Shown here: piece after piece, positions 1 to 10,528 of the stretch
Layout: each line of letters begins with the position of its first letter
Numbering within the stretch: position 1 is the stretch's first letter
DNA from: Microbacterium sp. 1S1
GTDB taxonomy: Bacteria > Actinomycetota > Actinomycetes > Actinomycetales > Microbacteriaceae
Direction of reading: 5' to 3'
Assembly: GCF_008271365.1 (NCBI RefSeq)
Contig: NZ_CP043430.1
Location: 1,736,001 to 1,800,000 of the forward strand
Length of the DNA stretch: 64,000 nt
Notes under the pieces: generated by a model
The model's input: only the letters and a program-made list of their open reading frames with translations
The model's database searches: none
What the model was told of the DNA's origin: nothing
Position numbers and translations under genes: made by a program

Positions 1-1
1 C

Positions 2-694
2 GCGAACTTCCCGGAAGACCTCGTCGAGAAGGTCTCCGACGTGTTCGTGAAGCTCTACGACGTCTACAAGGGTGAGGACGCGACGCTCGTCGAGGTGAAC
101 CCGCTCGTCCGCACCGAGGACGGCGACATCATCGCGCTCGACGGCAAGGTCACGCTCGACGACAACGCGTCCGAGATCCGCCACCCCGAGCACGAGGCGC
201 TGGAGGACAAGGACGCTGCCGACCCGCTCGAGGCCAAGGCCAAGGCGTCGGGCCTCAACTACGTCAAGCTCGACGGCGAGGTCGGCATCATCGGCAACGG
301 CGCGGGCCTGGTCATGTCGACGCTCGACGTCGTCGCCTACGCCGGGGAGAACCACAACGGCGTCAAGCCCGCCAACTTCCTCGACATCGGCGGTGGCGCC
401 TCGGCCGAGGTCATGGCCGCCGGCCTCGACGTCATCCTCGGCGACCCGCAGGTCAAGAGCGTGTTCGTCAACGTCTTCGGCGGCATCACGGCGTGCGACG
501 CCGTCGCCAACGGCATCAAGGGTGCCCTCGAGACGCTGGGCGACACGGCCTCGAAGCCGCTGGTCGTCCGCCTCGACGGCAACCGCGTCGACGAAGGTCG
601 TGCGATCCTCGCCGACTACGCGCACCCGCTCGTGACCCTGGCCGCCACGATGGACGAGGGCGCCGACAAGGCCGCCGAGCTCGCCAACGCCTGA
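2..694 (+). CDS. sucC: Succinyl-CoA ligase (ADP-forming) subunit beta, C-terminal part
   Basis: TCA-cycle enzyme subunit that, with SucD, interconverts succinyl-CoA and succinate with nucleotide phosphorylation in the cytoplasm. The reading frame is open from base 2, so the N-terminus lies outside the window; the GTG at 41 is internal. What remains is the end of the ATP-grasp region (motif VEVNPLV with metal-binding Glu and Asn) and the C-terminal ligase domain with FLDIGGGAS and [10 protein letters not shown], both typical of SucC. sucD follows after 18 bases, the usual sucCD operon. Identification is firm. Confidence 0.96.
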   Translation, partial: ANFPEDLVEKVSDVFVKLYDVYKGEDATLVEVNPLVRTEDGDIIALDGKVTLDDNASEIRHPEHEALEDKDAADPLEAKAKASGLNYVKLDGEVGIIGNGAGLVMSTLDVVAYAGENHNGVKPANFLDIGGGASAEVMAAGLDVILGDPQVKSVFVNVFGGITACDAVANGIKGALETLGDTASKPLVVRLDGNRVDEGRAILADYAHPLVTLAATMDEGADKAAELANA

Positions 695-700
695 GACTGA

Positions 701-1615
<915 letters not shown>

Positions 1616-1634
1616 CCTGAGCTACGATCGACCT

Positions 1635-1664
1635 GAAGGCCCCGGGCTCCACCCCGGGGCCTTC
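1635..1664 (+). terminator. Rho-independent-type terminator after sucD
   Basis: A 12-bp perfect stem (GAAGGCCCCGGG against CCCGGGGCCTTC) with a six-base loop lies 20 bases after the sucD stop. There is no T-run beyond TTCGTC, as is common for high-GC actinobacteria. Confidence 0.75.
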
Positions 1665-1687
1665 GTCATACCCCGGGGAATGCTCGC

Positions 1688-2266
1688 TCAGCCCGCGTCG
1701 TCCACGGCATCGAGCAGGGCGTCGAGAGCGCGGTGTGCCTGGCGTCGCGCCGCCGGGTCGTCGGGCCGGGCGGCCAGCCAGAGCGCGAGCTCGTTCATGG
1801 CCCCGGAGAGGGCGGCGGTGAGCGCGTCACGGAGGGGCGTCGGGACGCCGGCCTCTCGCAGCCCGGCTCGCAGCTCCTGCTCCGGCCCGGTCGCGTCCAG
1901 GCGTCGCCACTGCTCCCAGCCGAGAACGGCGGGGCCGTCGACGAGCAGTACCCGCGCGGCTGCGCCGACGGTGATGGCTTCGAGGAACGCGTGGCTGCCG
2001 TCCCGGAGTGCGGCTGCCGGGGAGCTGTGCGCCGTGGCGGCCAGGATGGCCGCGGTGACGCGCTCCTGCTGGGCAGCTGCGACCGCGGTGAAGAGTCGGG
2101 GTTTCGACTCGTAGTGGTGATAGACGGCGCCGCGCGTGACGCCGGCTGCTCGGGCGATCTCATCGACGGAGGCCGTCGCGTAGCTGTGGGCGGCGAAGTG
2201 CGCCGTGGCGACGTCGAGGATTCGCCGTGCCGTCTCGGCGGCGTCGGCGGCGGATGCTCGGGGCAT
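1688..2266 (-). CDS. TetR/AcrR family transcriptional regulator
   Basis: 192-residue one-component repressor. The N-terminal TetR HTH is clear: ARRILDVATAHFAAHSYATASVDEIARAAGVTRGAVYHHYESK, split here only in part as ASVDEIARAAGVTRGAVYHH around residues 32-51. The C-terminal ligand domain is alanine-rich and not diagnostic. It is divergent to a VOC-family gene across a 76-base gap containing a 17-bp palindrome at 2310-2326, so it probably controls that gene and itself. AAAGGA lies just before its ATG. The ligand is unknown. Confidence 0.9.
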   Translation of the reverse strand: MPRASAADAAETARRILDVATAHFAAHSYATASVDEIARAAGVTRGAVYHHYESKPRLFTAVAAAQQERVTAAILAATAHSSPAAALRDGSHAFLEAITVGAAARVLLVDGPAVLGWEQWRRLDATGPEQELRAGLREAGVPTPLRDALTAALSGAMNELALWLAARPDDPAARRQAHRALDALLDAVDDAG

Positions 2267-2309
2267 GGGGTTCCTTTACGTGCGGTCTGTATGTATCGTA
2301 GCGCTCAGA

Positions 2310-2326
2310 ATACAGACACGCTGTAT
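2310..2326. promoter_or_regulatory. Palindromic operator between tetR and VOC gene
   Basis: ATACAGACACGCTGTAT has perfect 6-bp arms (ATACAG/CTGTAT) around ACACG. A second ATACAG occurs on the opposite strand at about 2287-2292, next to the AAAGGA ribosome site of the TetR gene. Position and symmetry fit a TetR-type operator controlling both divergent genes. Binding is inferred. Confidence 0.6.
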
Positions 2327-2342
2327 GTAAAGGAGAGTCCGC

Positions 2343-2744
2343 ATGGAGATCACGAGCTTCTACCCGGTGCTGATGGTCGACGATGTCGCCGCAGCCGCCC
2401 GGTTCTACCGCGAGGAACTCGGCTTCGAGTCCTCCTTCGAAGCCGAGTGGTACGTCAGTCTGCGCGTCGACGGCGGTGAGCTGGCGATCCTCGACCGCAG
2501 GCACGAGACCATCCCGCCGGGTTTCCGCGAGCCGGTGCGGGGGCTGCTGCTCAACGTCGAGGTTCCGGACGCGGCGGCGGCGCACGCCCGCCTCGTCGAG
2601 GAGCGGGGCCTCCCGGTGCGGCTGCCGCTGCGTGACGAGGCGTTCGGCCAGCGGCATTTCATCGTCGAGGCCCCCGGGGGAGTCCTGGTCGACGTCATCG
2701 AGCCGATCGAGCCGTCGCCCGAGTTCGCCGCGGCCTACGCCTGA
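2343..2744 (+). CDS. VOC family (glyoxalase/bleomycin-resistance-like) protein
   Basis: 133-residue vicinal-oxygen-chelate protein. It starts [24 protein letters not shown] and ends with the second beta-alpha-beta-beta-beta module ([20 protein letters not shown], given here in two parts: [12 protein letters not shown] and VLVDVIEP). Such single-domain VOC proteins include antibiotic-binding, isomerase and dioxygenase types, and the sequence does not decide which. An excellent AAAGGAGA site precedes the ATG. The divergent TetR gene and operator suggest small-molecule induction, for example detoxification. Confidence 0.85.
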   Translation: MEITSFYPVLMVDDVAAAARFYREELGFESSFEAEWYVSLRVDGGELAILDRRHETIPPGFREPVRGLLLNVEVPDAAAAHARLVEERGLPVRLPLRDEAFGQRHFIVEAPGGVLVDVIEPIEPSPEFAAAYA

Positions 2745-2787
2745 GCCGCGTTCGGGCTCGCCCTCGCTCGCACGAGCAAAGCACGAA

Positions 2788-2837
2788 TGCACGACGGTGT
2801 GGGCGATGGAGTCGTGCAGGCGTGGCAGGATCGTGCA
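2788..2837. repeat. Cluster of three TGCACGA/TCGTGCA heptamers
   Basis: The gap downstream of the VOC gene holds TGCACGA at 2788-2794 and TCGTGCA at 2812-2818 and 2831-2837. The same heptamer is far denser in the 49.8-50.4 kb gap, also downstream of a VOC gene. Function unknown. Confidence 0.5.
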
Positions 2838-2870
2838 TCCGACGCCGAGGGAGTGGCGCGGAAACGGAAC

Positions 2871-2908
2871 GACGGAGGGGCGGGTGCCGCAGCGCCCGCC
2901 CCTCCGTC
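2871..2908. terminator. Bidirectional terminator between VOC gene and purine permease
   Basis: A perfect 14-bp stem (GACGGAGGGGCGGG with CCCGCCCCTCCGTC) and ten-base loop lies between two convergent genes. It can serve both. Confidence 0.75.
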
Positions 2909-2924
2909 TGTCTTCCGGACCGGG

Positions 2925-4400
2925 TCAGATCCCGACGCCGAAGAGGGCCTCGATAGGACCGCGGGCGAAGAAGATCAGGAAGCCGGCGCCCACCACCCAC
3001 AGCAGCGGGCTGATGGACTTCGCCTTGCCGGAGAAGGCGTGGATGAGCACCCAGCTCACGAAACCCGCTCCGATGCCGTTGGCGATGGAGTACGTCAGCG
3101 GCATGACGGAGACCGTGAGGAACACCGGCAGCAGCACCCGGAAGTCGCCGAAGTCGATGTGCCGGATCTGGGCCATCATCATGGCGCCGACGATGATGAG
3201 CGCCGCGGCGGCGATCTCGGTCGGCACGATGGAGGTCAGCGGCGTGAGGAACATCGCGATGAGGAAGACGATGCCCGTCACGACGTTCGCGAGGCCCGTC
3301 CGGGCGCCCTCCCCGATGCCCGCGCCGGACTCGATGAAGACCGTGCTCGAGGACGAGGAGGTCGCACCACCGGCGATCGCGCCGACACCCTCGACCACGA
3401 GGGCCGACTTGATGCGCGGGAAGTCGCCGTTGTCGTCGGCGAGGTTCGCCTCCTTCGCGAGGCCCGTCATGGTGCCCATGGCGTCGAAGAAGTTCGTGAA
3501 GAGGAGCGTGAAGACGATCATCACGAGAGCGACGAGGCTGACCTTGCCGAGGTCGAAAGAGAAGTCGACGGCACCGATGAGGCTGAGGTCGGGGACGCTG
3601 ACGGGCGAGCCGGTGAGCGCCGGGACGGTGAGGCCCCAGCCACCGGGGTTGACGACGTTGCCCTCATCATCGACGCCTCGGGCGCCGATGTGCCAGATCG
3701 CCTCGACGACGACCGCGAGCACGGTGCCGCCGATGAGGCCGATGAGCATTCCGCCCTTGATGCGGAGGGCCACGAGGATGCCCGTGAGGAGCAGCGTGAT
3801 CACGAACAGCAGGCTCGGCACGGTTGCGACCGAGCCGTTGACGCCGAGTCCGACGGGCGGCGACGAGGCGCCGGTCGCCGTGACGAAGCCCGAGTTGACG
3901 AAGCCGATGAACGCGATGAAGAGCCCGATGCCGACCGTGATGGCGATCTTCAGCTGGAAGGGCACCGCGTCGAAGATCGCCTTCCGCAGTCCGGTGGCGG
4001 CGAGGAGCACGATCACGACGCCGTTGATCATCACGAGTGCCATCGCCTCGGGCCAGGTCACCTGACCGACGACGGAGAACGCGACGAAGGCGTTGATGCC
4101 GAGGCCCGCCGCGAAACCGAACGGCAGGCGGGTGACGAGACCGAACAGGATCGTCATGACGCCAGCGGTCAGGGCCGTCGCGGCACCGACGGCGTTGAAG
4201 TCCAGCACGTCGCCGGCGACGTCCGGCTTTCCGGACAGGATGATCGGATTGAGGATCACGATGTAGGCCATCGTGACGAACGTCACCAGGCCTCCACGGA
4301 TCTCGGTGCCGATCGTCGATCCGCGTTTGCTGATCTCGAAGAAGCGGTCCAGGGTACCGGTGGGCGCGGTGGACGCCGGAGCGGGTGGGGCAGTAGTCAT
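2925..4400 (-). CDS. NCS2 family purine permease (AzgA-like, adenine/guanine/hypoxanthine)
   Basis: 491-residue polytopic membrane transporter, proton symport of purine bases by family analogy. The N-terminus carries the AzgA signature FFEISKRGSTIGTEIRGG followed by LVTFVTMAYIVILNPIIL. Later segments include the scaffold helix GLGINAFVAFSVVG and the substrate-site region SSSSTVFIESGAGIGEGARTG near residues 350-370. GGAGG precedes the ATG. Purine uptake next to purN/purH is a plausible functional neighbourhood, although the genes are on opposite strands. Exact base specificity cannot be read from sequence. Confidence 0.9.
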   Translation of the reverse strand: MTTAPPAPASTAPTGTLDRFFEISKRGSTIGTEIRGGLVTFVTMAYIVILNPIILSGKPDVAGDVLDFNAVGAATALTAGVMTILFGLVTRLPFGFAAGLGINAFVAFSVVGQVTWPEAMALVMINGVVIVLLAATGLRKAIFDAVPFQLKIAITVGIGLFIAFIGFVNSGFVTATGASSPPVGLGVNGSVATVPSLLFVITLLLTGILVALRIKGGMLIGLIGGTVLAVVVEAIWHIGARGVDDEGNVVNPGGWGLTVPALTGSPVSVPDLSLIGAVDFSFDLGKVSLVALVMIVFTLLFTNFFDAMGTMTGLAKEANLADDNGDFPRIKSALVVEGVGAIAGGATSSSSSTVFIESGAGIGEGARTGLANVVTGIVFLIAMFLTPLTSIVPTEIAAAALIIVGAMMMAQIRHIDFGDFRVLLPVFLTVSVMPLTYSIANGIGAGFVSWVLIHAFSGKAKSISPLLWVVGAGFLIFFARGPIEALFGVGI

Positions 4401-4491
4401 CGGGAAACCTCCGGAGAAACGCTACCGTGTCGCCCGCCTCGCGCGCGCCCACGGGGGCCGGACGGGAACTCGTCGTAGTCTCGGAAGCGCT

Positions 4492-5778
4492 ATGCAACGC
4501 CTCCTCGTCGCGCTCCTCGCCGCCCTCGACGCCGCCATCGCCGCGGCGATCGGGCTGGCCGTACTGCTGGCGCCGCTGACGCTCCTGTGGACCCTGGCGT
4601 TCGGCGTCACGGCCGACTGGGGCGCGCTCTGGCCTCTCACGGGCACGCTCTGGGAGTTCGGACACGGTGTCCCGCTGGAGGTCACTGTCCCGGACGCGCT
4701 GCTCGTCGCCCTCGCGATCCCCGCCGAGGCCGCGCGGTTCGTCGTCTCGGTCACGCCGCTGGCCTTCCTGGTCTTCACCCTCCTCTTCGCGGCGCGCTCC
4801 GGTGGCCGGGCGGCGCGGTCGGGCGCCTGGCTGCTGGGGTCGCTGTCGGGGACCGCGGTGTTCGCCGTGATCTCCACGGTCGTCGCGCTCACCTCGGCGG
4901 TGGACGCGGCGCGGGTTCCGGTGGCTCTCGCGATCCTGCTTCCTTCCGCCGTGTACCTCGCGGGCGCTCTGTGCGGCGCCGTCCGGGTGGCCTGGGAGGA
5001 CGGGGACGGAGGGCTGCTCGACCGGGTCCACGATGTGCTGGACGCCCGCGAGCACTGGGCGCCGGTGCCCACGGCGATCGTCCAGGGGGCTGCCTTCGCC
5101 CTCGTGGGGGTGACCGGAGCCGCTGCCCTTGCGGTCGCCGTGTCGGTGCTCACCCGCGGCGGAGAGGTCGTCGCTCTGTTCCAGGCCGCGCGGGTCGACG
5201 CCCTCGGCGCGACCGTGCTCACCCTCGGGCAGCTCGCGTACCTGCCGACGCTGGTGGTGTGGGCGGCCTCGTGGCTGGCAGGCCCCGGGTTCGCGGTCGG
5301 GGCGGGGACCGCGGTGTCGCCGGCCGGAACCCAGCTGGGCGTCGTCCCCGGCATCCCCGTGTTCGGTCTGCTGCCGGAGAACACCTCGATGTGGACGCTG
5401 ATCGTCATCCTGCTGCCGATCGCCGCGGGGGCCTTCGCCGGCTGGGCGGTGCGCTCCCGGCTGGTCTGGGAGGGGACGCCGCTCGGACTCCTGCAGCGGG
5501 CCGTGATCGCCGTCGGGATCGCGGCGCTCTCCGGCGGTGTGGCCGGTGTCGCCGCGGCCCTCGCGAACGGGTCGATCGGGCCCGGCCGTCTCGGCGTCGT
5601 CGGACCCGCGGTCGTTCCCTTCGCGTTGTCCCTCGGTGCGGAGGTGCTCGTCGGCGCGGCGATCCTGCTGCTCGCTCCGCGCCACCGGGACGAGGTCGCC
5701 GAGGAGCGCACGGACCGCTGGATCGCGGAGATGTCCGCGCTCGGAGCCGAGGGTGCCGTCGACGACGACCGTCGCTAG
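4492..5778 (+). CDS. PerM-like integral membrane protein (DUF6350 family)
   Basis: 428 residues, almost entirely hydrophobic, with about nine to ten predicted membrane segments. I chose the ATG at 4492, where hydrophobic sequence begins (MQRLLVALLAALDAAIAAAI); the longer open frame from 4273 is antisense to the permease. The gene is immediately upstream of purN-purH, as mycobacterial perM (Rv0955) is. PerM is described there as a cell-division and persistence factor that interacts with the divisome. That role is transferred by family and synteny only. A TAGTCT box just before the ATG could be the -10 of a very short leader. Confidence 0.75.
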   Translation: MQRLLVALLAALDAAIAAAIGLAVLLAPLTLLWTLAFGVTADWGALWPLTGTLWEFGHGVPLEVTVPDALLVALAIPAEAARFVVSVTPLAFLVFTLLFAARSGGRAARSGAWLLGSLSGTAVFAVISTVVALTSAVDAARVPVALAILLPSAVYLAGALCGAVRVAWEDGDGGLLDRVHDVLDAREHWAPVPTAIVQGAAFALVGVTGAAALAVAVSVLTRGGEVVALFQAARVDALGATVLTLGQLAYLPTLVVWAASWLAGPGFAVGAGTAVSPAGTQLGVVPGIPVFGLLPENTSMWTLIVILLPIAAGAFAGWAVRSRLVWEGTPLGLLQRAVIAVGIAALSGGVAGVAAALANGSIGPGRLGVVGPAVVPFALSLGAEVLVGAAILLLAPRHRDEVAEERTDRWIAEMSALGAEGAVDDDRR

Positions 5779-5837
5779 AGATCGCCGCTGCGGAGGAGCG
5801 GGCCGGAGCGTCTCCGACACGTCGGTAGACTGGGCGC

Positions 5838-6425
5838 GTGCTCACGGTCGCCGTACTCATCTCGGGCGCCGGCTCGAACCTTCGCGCCCTCCTCGAGGCC
5901 GCTCGTCACCCCGATTTCCCGGCGCGGGTCGTCGTCGTCGGAGCGGACCGCGAGGCCGACGGGTTGGCGCACGCCGAGGAGTTCGGCATCCCCAGCTTCA
6001 CCGTGCCGTGGCACGAGCACGAGAGCCGTGAGGCCTGGGGGGAGGAGCTGGGCAGACAGCTCGCCGTCTGGACTCCGGATCTCGTGGTGCTCAGCGGCCT
6101 CATGCGGCTGCTGCCGTCGTCGCTCGTCGCCGCCTACGCGCCGCGGATCATCAACACCCACCCCGCATACCTCCCGGAGTTCCCCGGGGCGCACGGCGTG
6201 CGCGATGCACTGTCCGCCGGCGTCCGCGAGACCGGGGCGAGCGTGATCGTCGTGGACGACGGCGTCGACACCGGTCCGATCCTCGCGCAGGAGCGGGTGC
6301 CGATCCGGGCCGACGACACCGAGCACACGCTGCACGAGCGCATCAAGCCGGTCGAGCGCCGGCTCCTCATTGACGTCGTCCGGCGCATCGCCACCGGCGA
6401 CCTCGCCTTGACCTCCGCCCCCTGA
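5838..6425 (+). CDS. purN: Phosphoribosylglycinamide formyltransferase
   Basis: 195-residue GAR transformylase of de novo purine synthesis, using 10-formyl-THF. The N-terminal [16 protein letters not shown] binds the phosphoribosyl group. The catalytic Asn/His are in [17 protein letters not shown] and the Asp in [11 protein letters not shown]. The start is GTG, with TAGACT six bases upstream, so the transcript is probably leaderless. purH follows after 31 bases with an AAGGAG ribosome site. Confidence 0.96.
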   Translation: MLTVAVLISGAGSNLRALLEAARHPDFPARVVVVGADREADGLAHAEEFGIPSFTVPWHEHESREAWGEELGRQLAVWTPDLVVLSGLMRLLPSSLVAAYAPRIINTHPAYLPEFPGAHGVRDALSAGVRETGASVIVVDDGVDTGPILAQERVPIRADDTEHTLHERIKPVERRLLIDVVRRIATGDLALTSAP

Positions 6426-6456
6426 CCCCCGACGCCCCGCACGAAGGAGCCCTTTC

Positions 6457-8064
6457 ATGGCCGGCCCCCGCCACGACCCCACGCTCTACCGCGACCGCGA
6501 CACCGTGCCGATCCGGCGCGCTCTCGTCTCGGTCAGCGACAAGACCGACCTGCTCGGTCTCGCCGCCGCGCTCGCGGAGGCGGGCGTCGAGATCGTCTCG
6601 ACCGGTTCGACGGCGTCCACCATCCGCGACGCCGGCTTCGAGGTGACGGACGTGGCCGCGGTCACGGGGGTCGCCGAGATGCTCGACGGTCGAGTGAAGA
6701 CCCTGCACCCGAAGGTGCACGGCGGACTCCTCGCCGACCTGCGCCTGGAGGACCACGAGCGCCAGCTCGCCGACCTCGACATCGCGCCGTTCGAGCTCGT
6801 CGTGGTCAACCTCTATCCGTTCGTCGAGACGGTGGCCTCCGGCGCCGAGGGCGATGACGTGGTGGAGCAGATCGATATCGGTGGCCCGGCCATGGTGCGC
6901 GCGGCCGCGAAGAACCACGCGAACGTCGCGATCGTCGTGTCGCCGCAGTCCTACCCCGCGATCATCGCGGCGGTCGCCGACGGCGGAACCACCCTCGCCC
7001 AGCGCCGGGAGCTCGCGGCGCGGGCCTTCGCGCACACCGCGGCCTACGACACCGCCGTCGCGCAGTGGTTCGCCGAGGGCACCCTCAACGACCCGGGCGA
7101 CCTGCCCACGCACCTGACGATCCAGGCCGAGCGCCTCGCGACGCTCCGCTACGGCGAGAACTCCCATCAGCGCGGTGCGATCTACACCCGCGCCGGCGGT
7201 CACGGGATCGCGCAGGCGACGCAGCTCCAGGGCAAGGAGATGTCGTACAACAACTACGTCGACGCGGATGCCGCGCTGCGCGCCGCGTACGACATGATCA
7301 AGCCGGCCGTCGCCATCATCAAGCACGCCAACCCGTGCGGGATCGCGACCACGGCGCCGAACGCGCTCGACCCGATCGCCAGTGCGCACCTGCGCGCCCA
7401 CGAGTGCGACCCGGTCTCCGCGTACGGCGGCGTGATCGCCGCGAACGGTACCGTGACGCTGAAGATGGCCGAGAACCTGAAGGACATCTTCACCGAGGTC
7501 ATCGTCGCGCCGTCGTTCGAGCCCGCGGCGCTGGAGGTCTTCAAGGCGAAGAAGAACCTGCGTCTCCTTCAGCTCCCCGAGGACTGGCAGCAGGAGCGGA
7601 TGGACGTGCGCCTCGTCTCCGGCGGACTGCTGCTCCAGGATGCGGACCGTTTCCCGGACGACATCGTCTCGGTCGCGAAGGACTGGGAGCTCGTGTCGGG
7701 GGAGCGCCCGAGCGACGCCGAGATGGAGAACCTCATCTTCGCGTGGAAGGCCTGCCGGGCCGTGAAGTCGAACGCGATCGTGCTCGCCAAGGACAACGCG
7801 ACGGTCGGTGTCGGCATGGGCCAGGTCAACCGCGTCGACTCGTGCCGCCTGGCGGTCGAGCGCGCCGGCGACCGCGCAGCCGGATCGGTCGCCGCCTCGG
7901 ACGCCTTCTTCCCGTTCGCGGACGGTGCGCAGGTGCTCATCGACGCCGGTGTCACGGCCATCGTGCAGCCCGGCGGCTCGGTGCGTGACGAGGAGGTCGT
8001 GGATGCGGCGCGCAAGGCCGGCGTCACGATGTTCTTCACGGGGGAGCGTCACTTCTTCCACTGA
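6457..8064 (+). CDS. purH: Bifunctional AICAR formyltransferase / IMP cyclohydrolase
   Basis: 535-residue enzyme for the last two steps of IMP synthesis. The N-terminal MGS-like cyclohydrolase domain ([35 protein letters not shown]) is followed by the AICARFT domain with [12 protein letters not shown] and the catalytic Lys-His in [12 protein letters not shown]. It is in an operon with purN. Its substrate ZMP is the ligand class of the riboswitch found before glyA at 35.4 kb, giving a physiological link within the window. Confidence 0.97.
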   Translation: MAGPRHDPTLYRDRDTVPIRRALVSVSDKTDLLGLAAALAEAGVEIVSTGSTASTIRDAGFEVTDVAAVTGVAEMLDGRVKTLHPKVHGGLLADLRLEDHERQLADLDIAPFELVVVNLYPFVETVASGAEGDDVVEQIDIGGPAMVRAAAKNHANVAIVVSPQSYPAIIAAVADGGTTLAQRRELAARAFAHTAAYDTAVAQWFAEGTLNDPGDLPTHLTIQAERLATLRYGENSHQRGAIYTRAGGHGIAQATQLQGKEMSYNNYVDADAALRAAYDMIKPAVAIIKHANPCGIATTAPNALDPIASAHLRAHECDPVSAYGGVIAANGTVTLKMAENLKDIFTEVIVAPSFEPAALEVFKAKKNLRLLQLPEDWQQERMDVRLVSGGLLLQDADRFPDDIVSVAKDWELVSGERPSDAEMENLIFAWKACRAVKSNAIVLAKDNATVGVGMGQVNRVDSCRLAVERAGDRAAGSVAASDAFFPFADGAQVLIDAGVTAIVQPGGSVRDEEVVDAARKAGVTMFFTGERHFFH

Positions 8065-8066
8065 TC

Positions 8067-8125
8067 CGAGACCCCGGTCTTCTGTCGAGGCCCCGGTGTG
8101 CGTCCGTGCGCGCACCGGGGTCTCG
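8067..8125 (+). terminator. Hairpin terminator after purH
   Basis: CGAGACCCCGGT at 8067-8078 pairs perfectly with ACCGGGGTCTCG at 8114-8125. The enclosed segment can form an alternative CCCCGGTG/CACCGGGG stem. It directly follows the purH stop. Confidence 0.55.
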
Positions 8126-8211
8126 GCGCGTGAGCGGGGTCTCGGCGGGTCGTCACCACGATGTCCGATTTCCGCCAGCCGGCGGGTGGTGGGGATGAGA
8201 GAGTGGAGGGC

Positions 8212-9729
8212 ATGACACTCCCCGTGATCGACTTCGATGAGCGCTACCGGGCGATCAGCGCCCGAGACACCCGCTTTGACGGACAGTTCGTCACGGCGGT
8301 GCGGTCGACCGGGATCTACTGCCGCCCGAGCTGCCCCGCACGGACCCCGAAGCCGCAGAACGTGACGTTCTATCCCACGAGTGCGGCGGCTCACGAGGCC
8401 GGATATCGTGCGTGCAAGCGCTGCCTGCCGGAAGCAGCCCCCGGGTCGCCCGCGTGGGACGTCCGCGGAGACACCGCCGCCAGGGCCATGCGGCTGATCG
8501 CCTCCGGCGTCGTCGAGCGCGAGGGCGTCCCCGGCCTGGCCGCGCGCCTCGGCTACTCGAGTCGGCACCTCACGCGGCTCCTCACGACCGAGCTCGGGGC
8601 TGGACCACTCGCGCTCGCCAGGGCGCACCGGGCGCACACCGCCCGCATGCTCCTGGTGGGGACCGATATGCCCATCGCGGATGTCGCCTTCGCCGCCGGC
8701 TTCCACAGCATCCGGCAGTGCAACGACACGATCCGCGAGGTGTTCGGTCTCACGCCGGGGGAGGTCCGCGCCCGCCGCCGCACGCCCTCCGCGGCCGTGC
8801 CGGGGACGATCGATCTGGTACTGCCGTACCGAGGCCCCTTGGACGCGGCCGGCGTCTTCGCCTGGATGGCGGCGCGGGCCGTGACCGGAGTCGAGGAGAC
8901 CACGGCGACGTCGTTCTCGCGGCACCTGCGGATGCCGGGAGGCCCCGCGTGGTTCGAGGTGCGTCAGGACGAGAGCGCCCGTCTGCGGCTCCGGGCGAGG
9001 GTCGCGCAGCTCAGCGATCTCGCACCGCTCGTGGCGACCGCGCGGCGGATCTTCGACCTGGACGCCGATCCCCTCGCGATCGACGAGGCCCTGCGAGCGC
9101 ACCCGCCGCTCGCGCCGCTTGTCGCCCGGACCGCCGGCATCCGCGTGCCCGGAGCGGCCGATCCGCACGAGATGCTCATCCGCGCGATGATCGGACAGCA
9201 GATCACGGTCGTCGCCGCGCGCACCGCCCTCACCACCCTCACCGATGCCCTCGGGGAGCGGACGGCGGACGGCCTGCTGTTCCCCACCATGTCGGCCATC
9301 GCATCCCACGGCGCCGAGGTGCTGCGGGGACCCGCCGCCCGGGTCCGCGCCGTGACGGGGGCCGCCGCCGCGCTCGCGGACGGAAGCCTGACTCTGACGG
9401 TCGGCGACGACGGTCCCACGCAGCGCGCCGCCCTGCTCGCCCTCCCGGGGATCGGGCCCTGGACGGCCGACTACGTGCGGATGCGCGTGCTCGGCGACCC
9501 GGACGTCCTGCTTCGCGGCGACGTCGCCCTCCGCGCGGGCGCCGCGGCGGCCGGCCTCCCGGCCGGTCCGAAGGACCTCACCGCCTGGGCGGAGCGCACC
9601 GCCCCGTGGCGCAGCTATCTCAGCGCCCACCTGTGGCGTGCCGCTCCCGTCCGCCCCGCCGGCCCGCGGAGGAGACCGGCCGCCCTGACCGCCCCGCATC
9701 CTGATCTCGACACCGAGGAGACCTCATGA
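8212..9729 (+). CDS. Ada-type regulator fused to AlkA 3-methyladenine glycosylase
   Basis: 505 residues from the ATG at 8212; the frame is open from 8161, but homology begins at [10 protein letters not shown]. The N-terminal Ada zinc domain carries Cys at about 37, 41, 68 and 71 ([16 protein letters not shown]), one of which would accept methyl from phosphotriesters. An AraC-type HTH follows (85-185), then AlkA_N and the HhH-GPD glycosylase domain ([15 protein letters not shown], catalytic Asp in RGDVAL). The methylguanine transferase half of E. coli Ada is absent and is supplied by the overlapping ogt gene. It probably acts as sensor, activator and repair enzyme for alkylation damage. Confidence 0.92.
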   Translation: MTLPVIDFDERYRAISARDTRFDGQFVTAVRSTGIYCRPSCPARTPKPQNVTFYPTSAAAHEAGYRACKRCLPEAAPGSPAWDVRGDTAARAMRLIASGVVEREGVPGLAARLGYSSRHLTRLLTTELGAGPLALARAHRAHTARMLLVGTDMPIADVAFAAGFHSIRQCNDTIREVFGLTPGEVRARRRTPSAAVPGTIDLVLPYRGPLDAAGVFAWMAARAVTGVEETTATSFSRHLRMPGGPAWFEVRQDESARLRLRARVAQLSDLAPLVATARRIFDLDADPLAIDEALRAHPPLAPLVARTAGIRVPGAADPHEMLIRAMIGQQITVVAARTALTTLTDALGERTADGLLFPTMSAIASHGAEVLRGPAARVRAVTGAAAALADGSLTLTVGDDGPTQRAALLALPGIGPWTADYVRMRVLGDPDVLLRGDVALRAGAAAAGLPAGPKDLTAWAERTAPWRSYLSAHLWRAAPVRPAGPRRRPAALTAPHPDLDTEETS

Positions 9730-10223
9730 CCGCCCTCATTCAGACCGTCGACACCGCCGACGGCCCGTTCACGATCCTGGCCGACGACCGCGAGCGCGTG
9801 GTCGTGTCCGGGTGGACCGACGACGTCGAGGCGATCCTCGGCCGCCTGCCCTCCCGCGCGCGCCCCGACACCGTGCGCGAGGCCGAGCTGGAGGCGGCGG
9901 GGGCCGTCCACGCGTACTACGCAGGAGATGTGACCGCGATCGACGCGGTCGCCGTCGCGCAGACGGGTACCGCGCTGCAACTCGCCGGTTGGGCCGCGCT
10001 CCGCGGGATCGCCCCGGGAGAGCCGCTGACGTACACGGGCTTCGCGGCGCGGCTCGGCAATCCGCAGGCGGTGCGGGCCGCCGCGTCGATCTGCGCCCGC
10101 AACGCTCCGGCGCTGTTCGTCCCGTGCCATCGCGTGCTGCGCACCGACGGCTCCCTCGGTGGATTCGCCTGGGGGCTGCCCGTGAAGGAGAGCCTCCTGG
10201 CGCGGGAGCGCGCCGCTCGCTGA
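9726..10223 (+). CDS. ogt: Methylated-DNA--protein-cysteine methyltransferase
   Basis: 165-residue suicide enzyme repairing O6-alkylguanine. The acceptor Cys is about residue 134 in [18 protein letters not shown], with the Arg-finger helix [15 protein letters not shown] before it. The ATG overlaps the Ada/AlkA stop by four bases (ATGA), so the two are translationally coupled and form an alkylation-response operon. A terminator follows at 10237. Confidence 0.95.
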   Translation: MTALIQTVDTADGPFTILADDRERVVVSGWTDDVEAILGRLPSRARPDTVREAELEAAGAVHAYYAGDVTAIDAVAVAQTGTALQLAGWAALRGIAPGEPLTYTGFAARLGNPQAVRAAASICARNAPALFVPCHRVLRTDGSLGGFAWGLPVKESLLARERAAR

Positions 10224-10236
10224 CCTCCCGGTTCCC

Positions 10237-10264
10237 AGAGCCCGCTCCGCAAAGAGCGGGCTCT
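10237..10264 (+). terminator. Terminator after ogt
   Basis: A perfect 11-bp stem AGAGCCCGCTC/GAGCGGGCTCT with loop CGCAAA is followed by TCGTCGTCG, just after the ogt stop. Confidence 0.8.
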
Positions 10265-10285
10265 TCGTCGTCGTGGGAATTCCTC

Positions 10286-10315
10286 TTGCGCTCAGCTCGT
10301 TCACAGGAATAGGCT
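10286..10315 (+). promoter_or_regulatory. Promoter for the ABC-exporter leader transcript
   Basis: TTGCGC and TAGGCT are separated by 18 bases, a good vegetative -35/-10 pair, with the AT-rich GGAATT just upstream of the -35. This is the only clear promoter between ogt and the ABC genes. It predicts a 5' leader of roughly 200 bases. Confidence 0.55.
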
Positions 10316-10368
10316 GATGGGCTGTCGCGCCACCCGGACGACCTCGCCGAGCCCTTGAGGAGGACACC

Positions 10369-10434
10369 ATGACCACGATCGCCCGTGCGCGGATCGACAC
10401 CCTCGGCTCGACCCCGGCGCGCCTGCTCTCCTAG
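10369..10434 (+). CDS. Putative 21-residue leader peptide upstream of ABC exporter
   Basis: ATG to TAG encodes [20 protein letters not shown] plus a final Ser. A strong ribosome site, GAGGAGGA, lies eight bases before the ATG, better than that of the ABC gene itself. The stop is 24 bases before a stable hairpin at 10458-10491, and the ABC start is 95 bases downstream. This layout is that of ribosome-mediated attenuation controlling resistance exporters in actinobacteria. Translation of the peptide is inferred from the ribosome site and position. Confidence 0.6.
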   Translation: MTTIARARIDTLGSTPARLLS

Positions 10435-10457
10435 AGCCTCCGCCTCCCTTCTGCACC

Positions 10458-10491
10458 GGATGCCGGGCTCCGTGAGCCCGCTCTCGCATCC
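10458..10491 (+). promoter_or_regulatory. Candidate attenuator hairpin before ABC exporter genes
   Basis: GGATGC-CGGGCTC, loop CGT, then GAGCCCG, a CTCTC bulge and GCATCC form a 13-bp stem. It lies between the leader peptide and the first ABC start. A pyrimidine-rich tract (GTCCTCACTCTTCTCGCC) follows rather than a pure T-run. Confidence 0.55.
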
Positions 10492-10528
10492 GTCCTCACT
10501 CTTCTCGCCTTCGACTCCTCTGAGAGAC

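Noticed and set aside
3667..5820. 717-codon minus-strand ORF
   Set aside because: Antisense to the PerM-like gene and out of frame with the permease; no domains.
6367..9699. 1110-codon open frame on the minus strand
   Set aside because: It is antisense to purH and the Ada/AlkA gene, rich in Arg/Gly/His as expected from a GC-rich shadow frame, and has no recognisable domain.
10286..10315. WhiB7-dependent promoter for the ABC operon
   Set aside because: There is only a short AT-rich stretch upstream of the -35, which is not enough to claim WhiB7 control.
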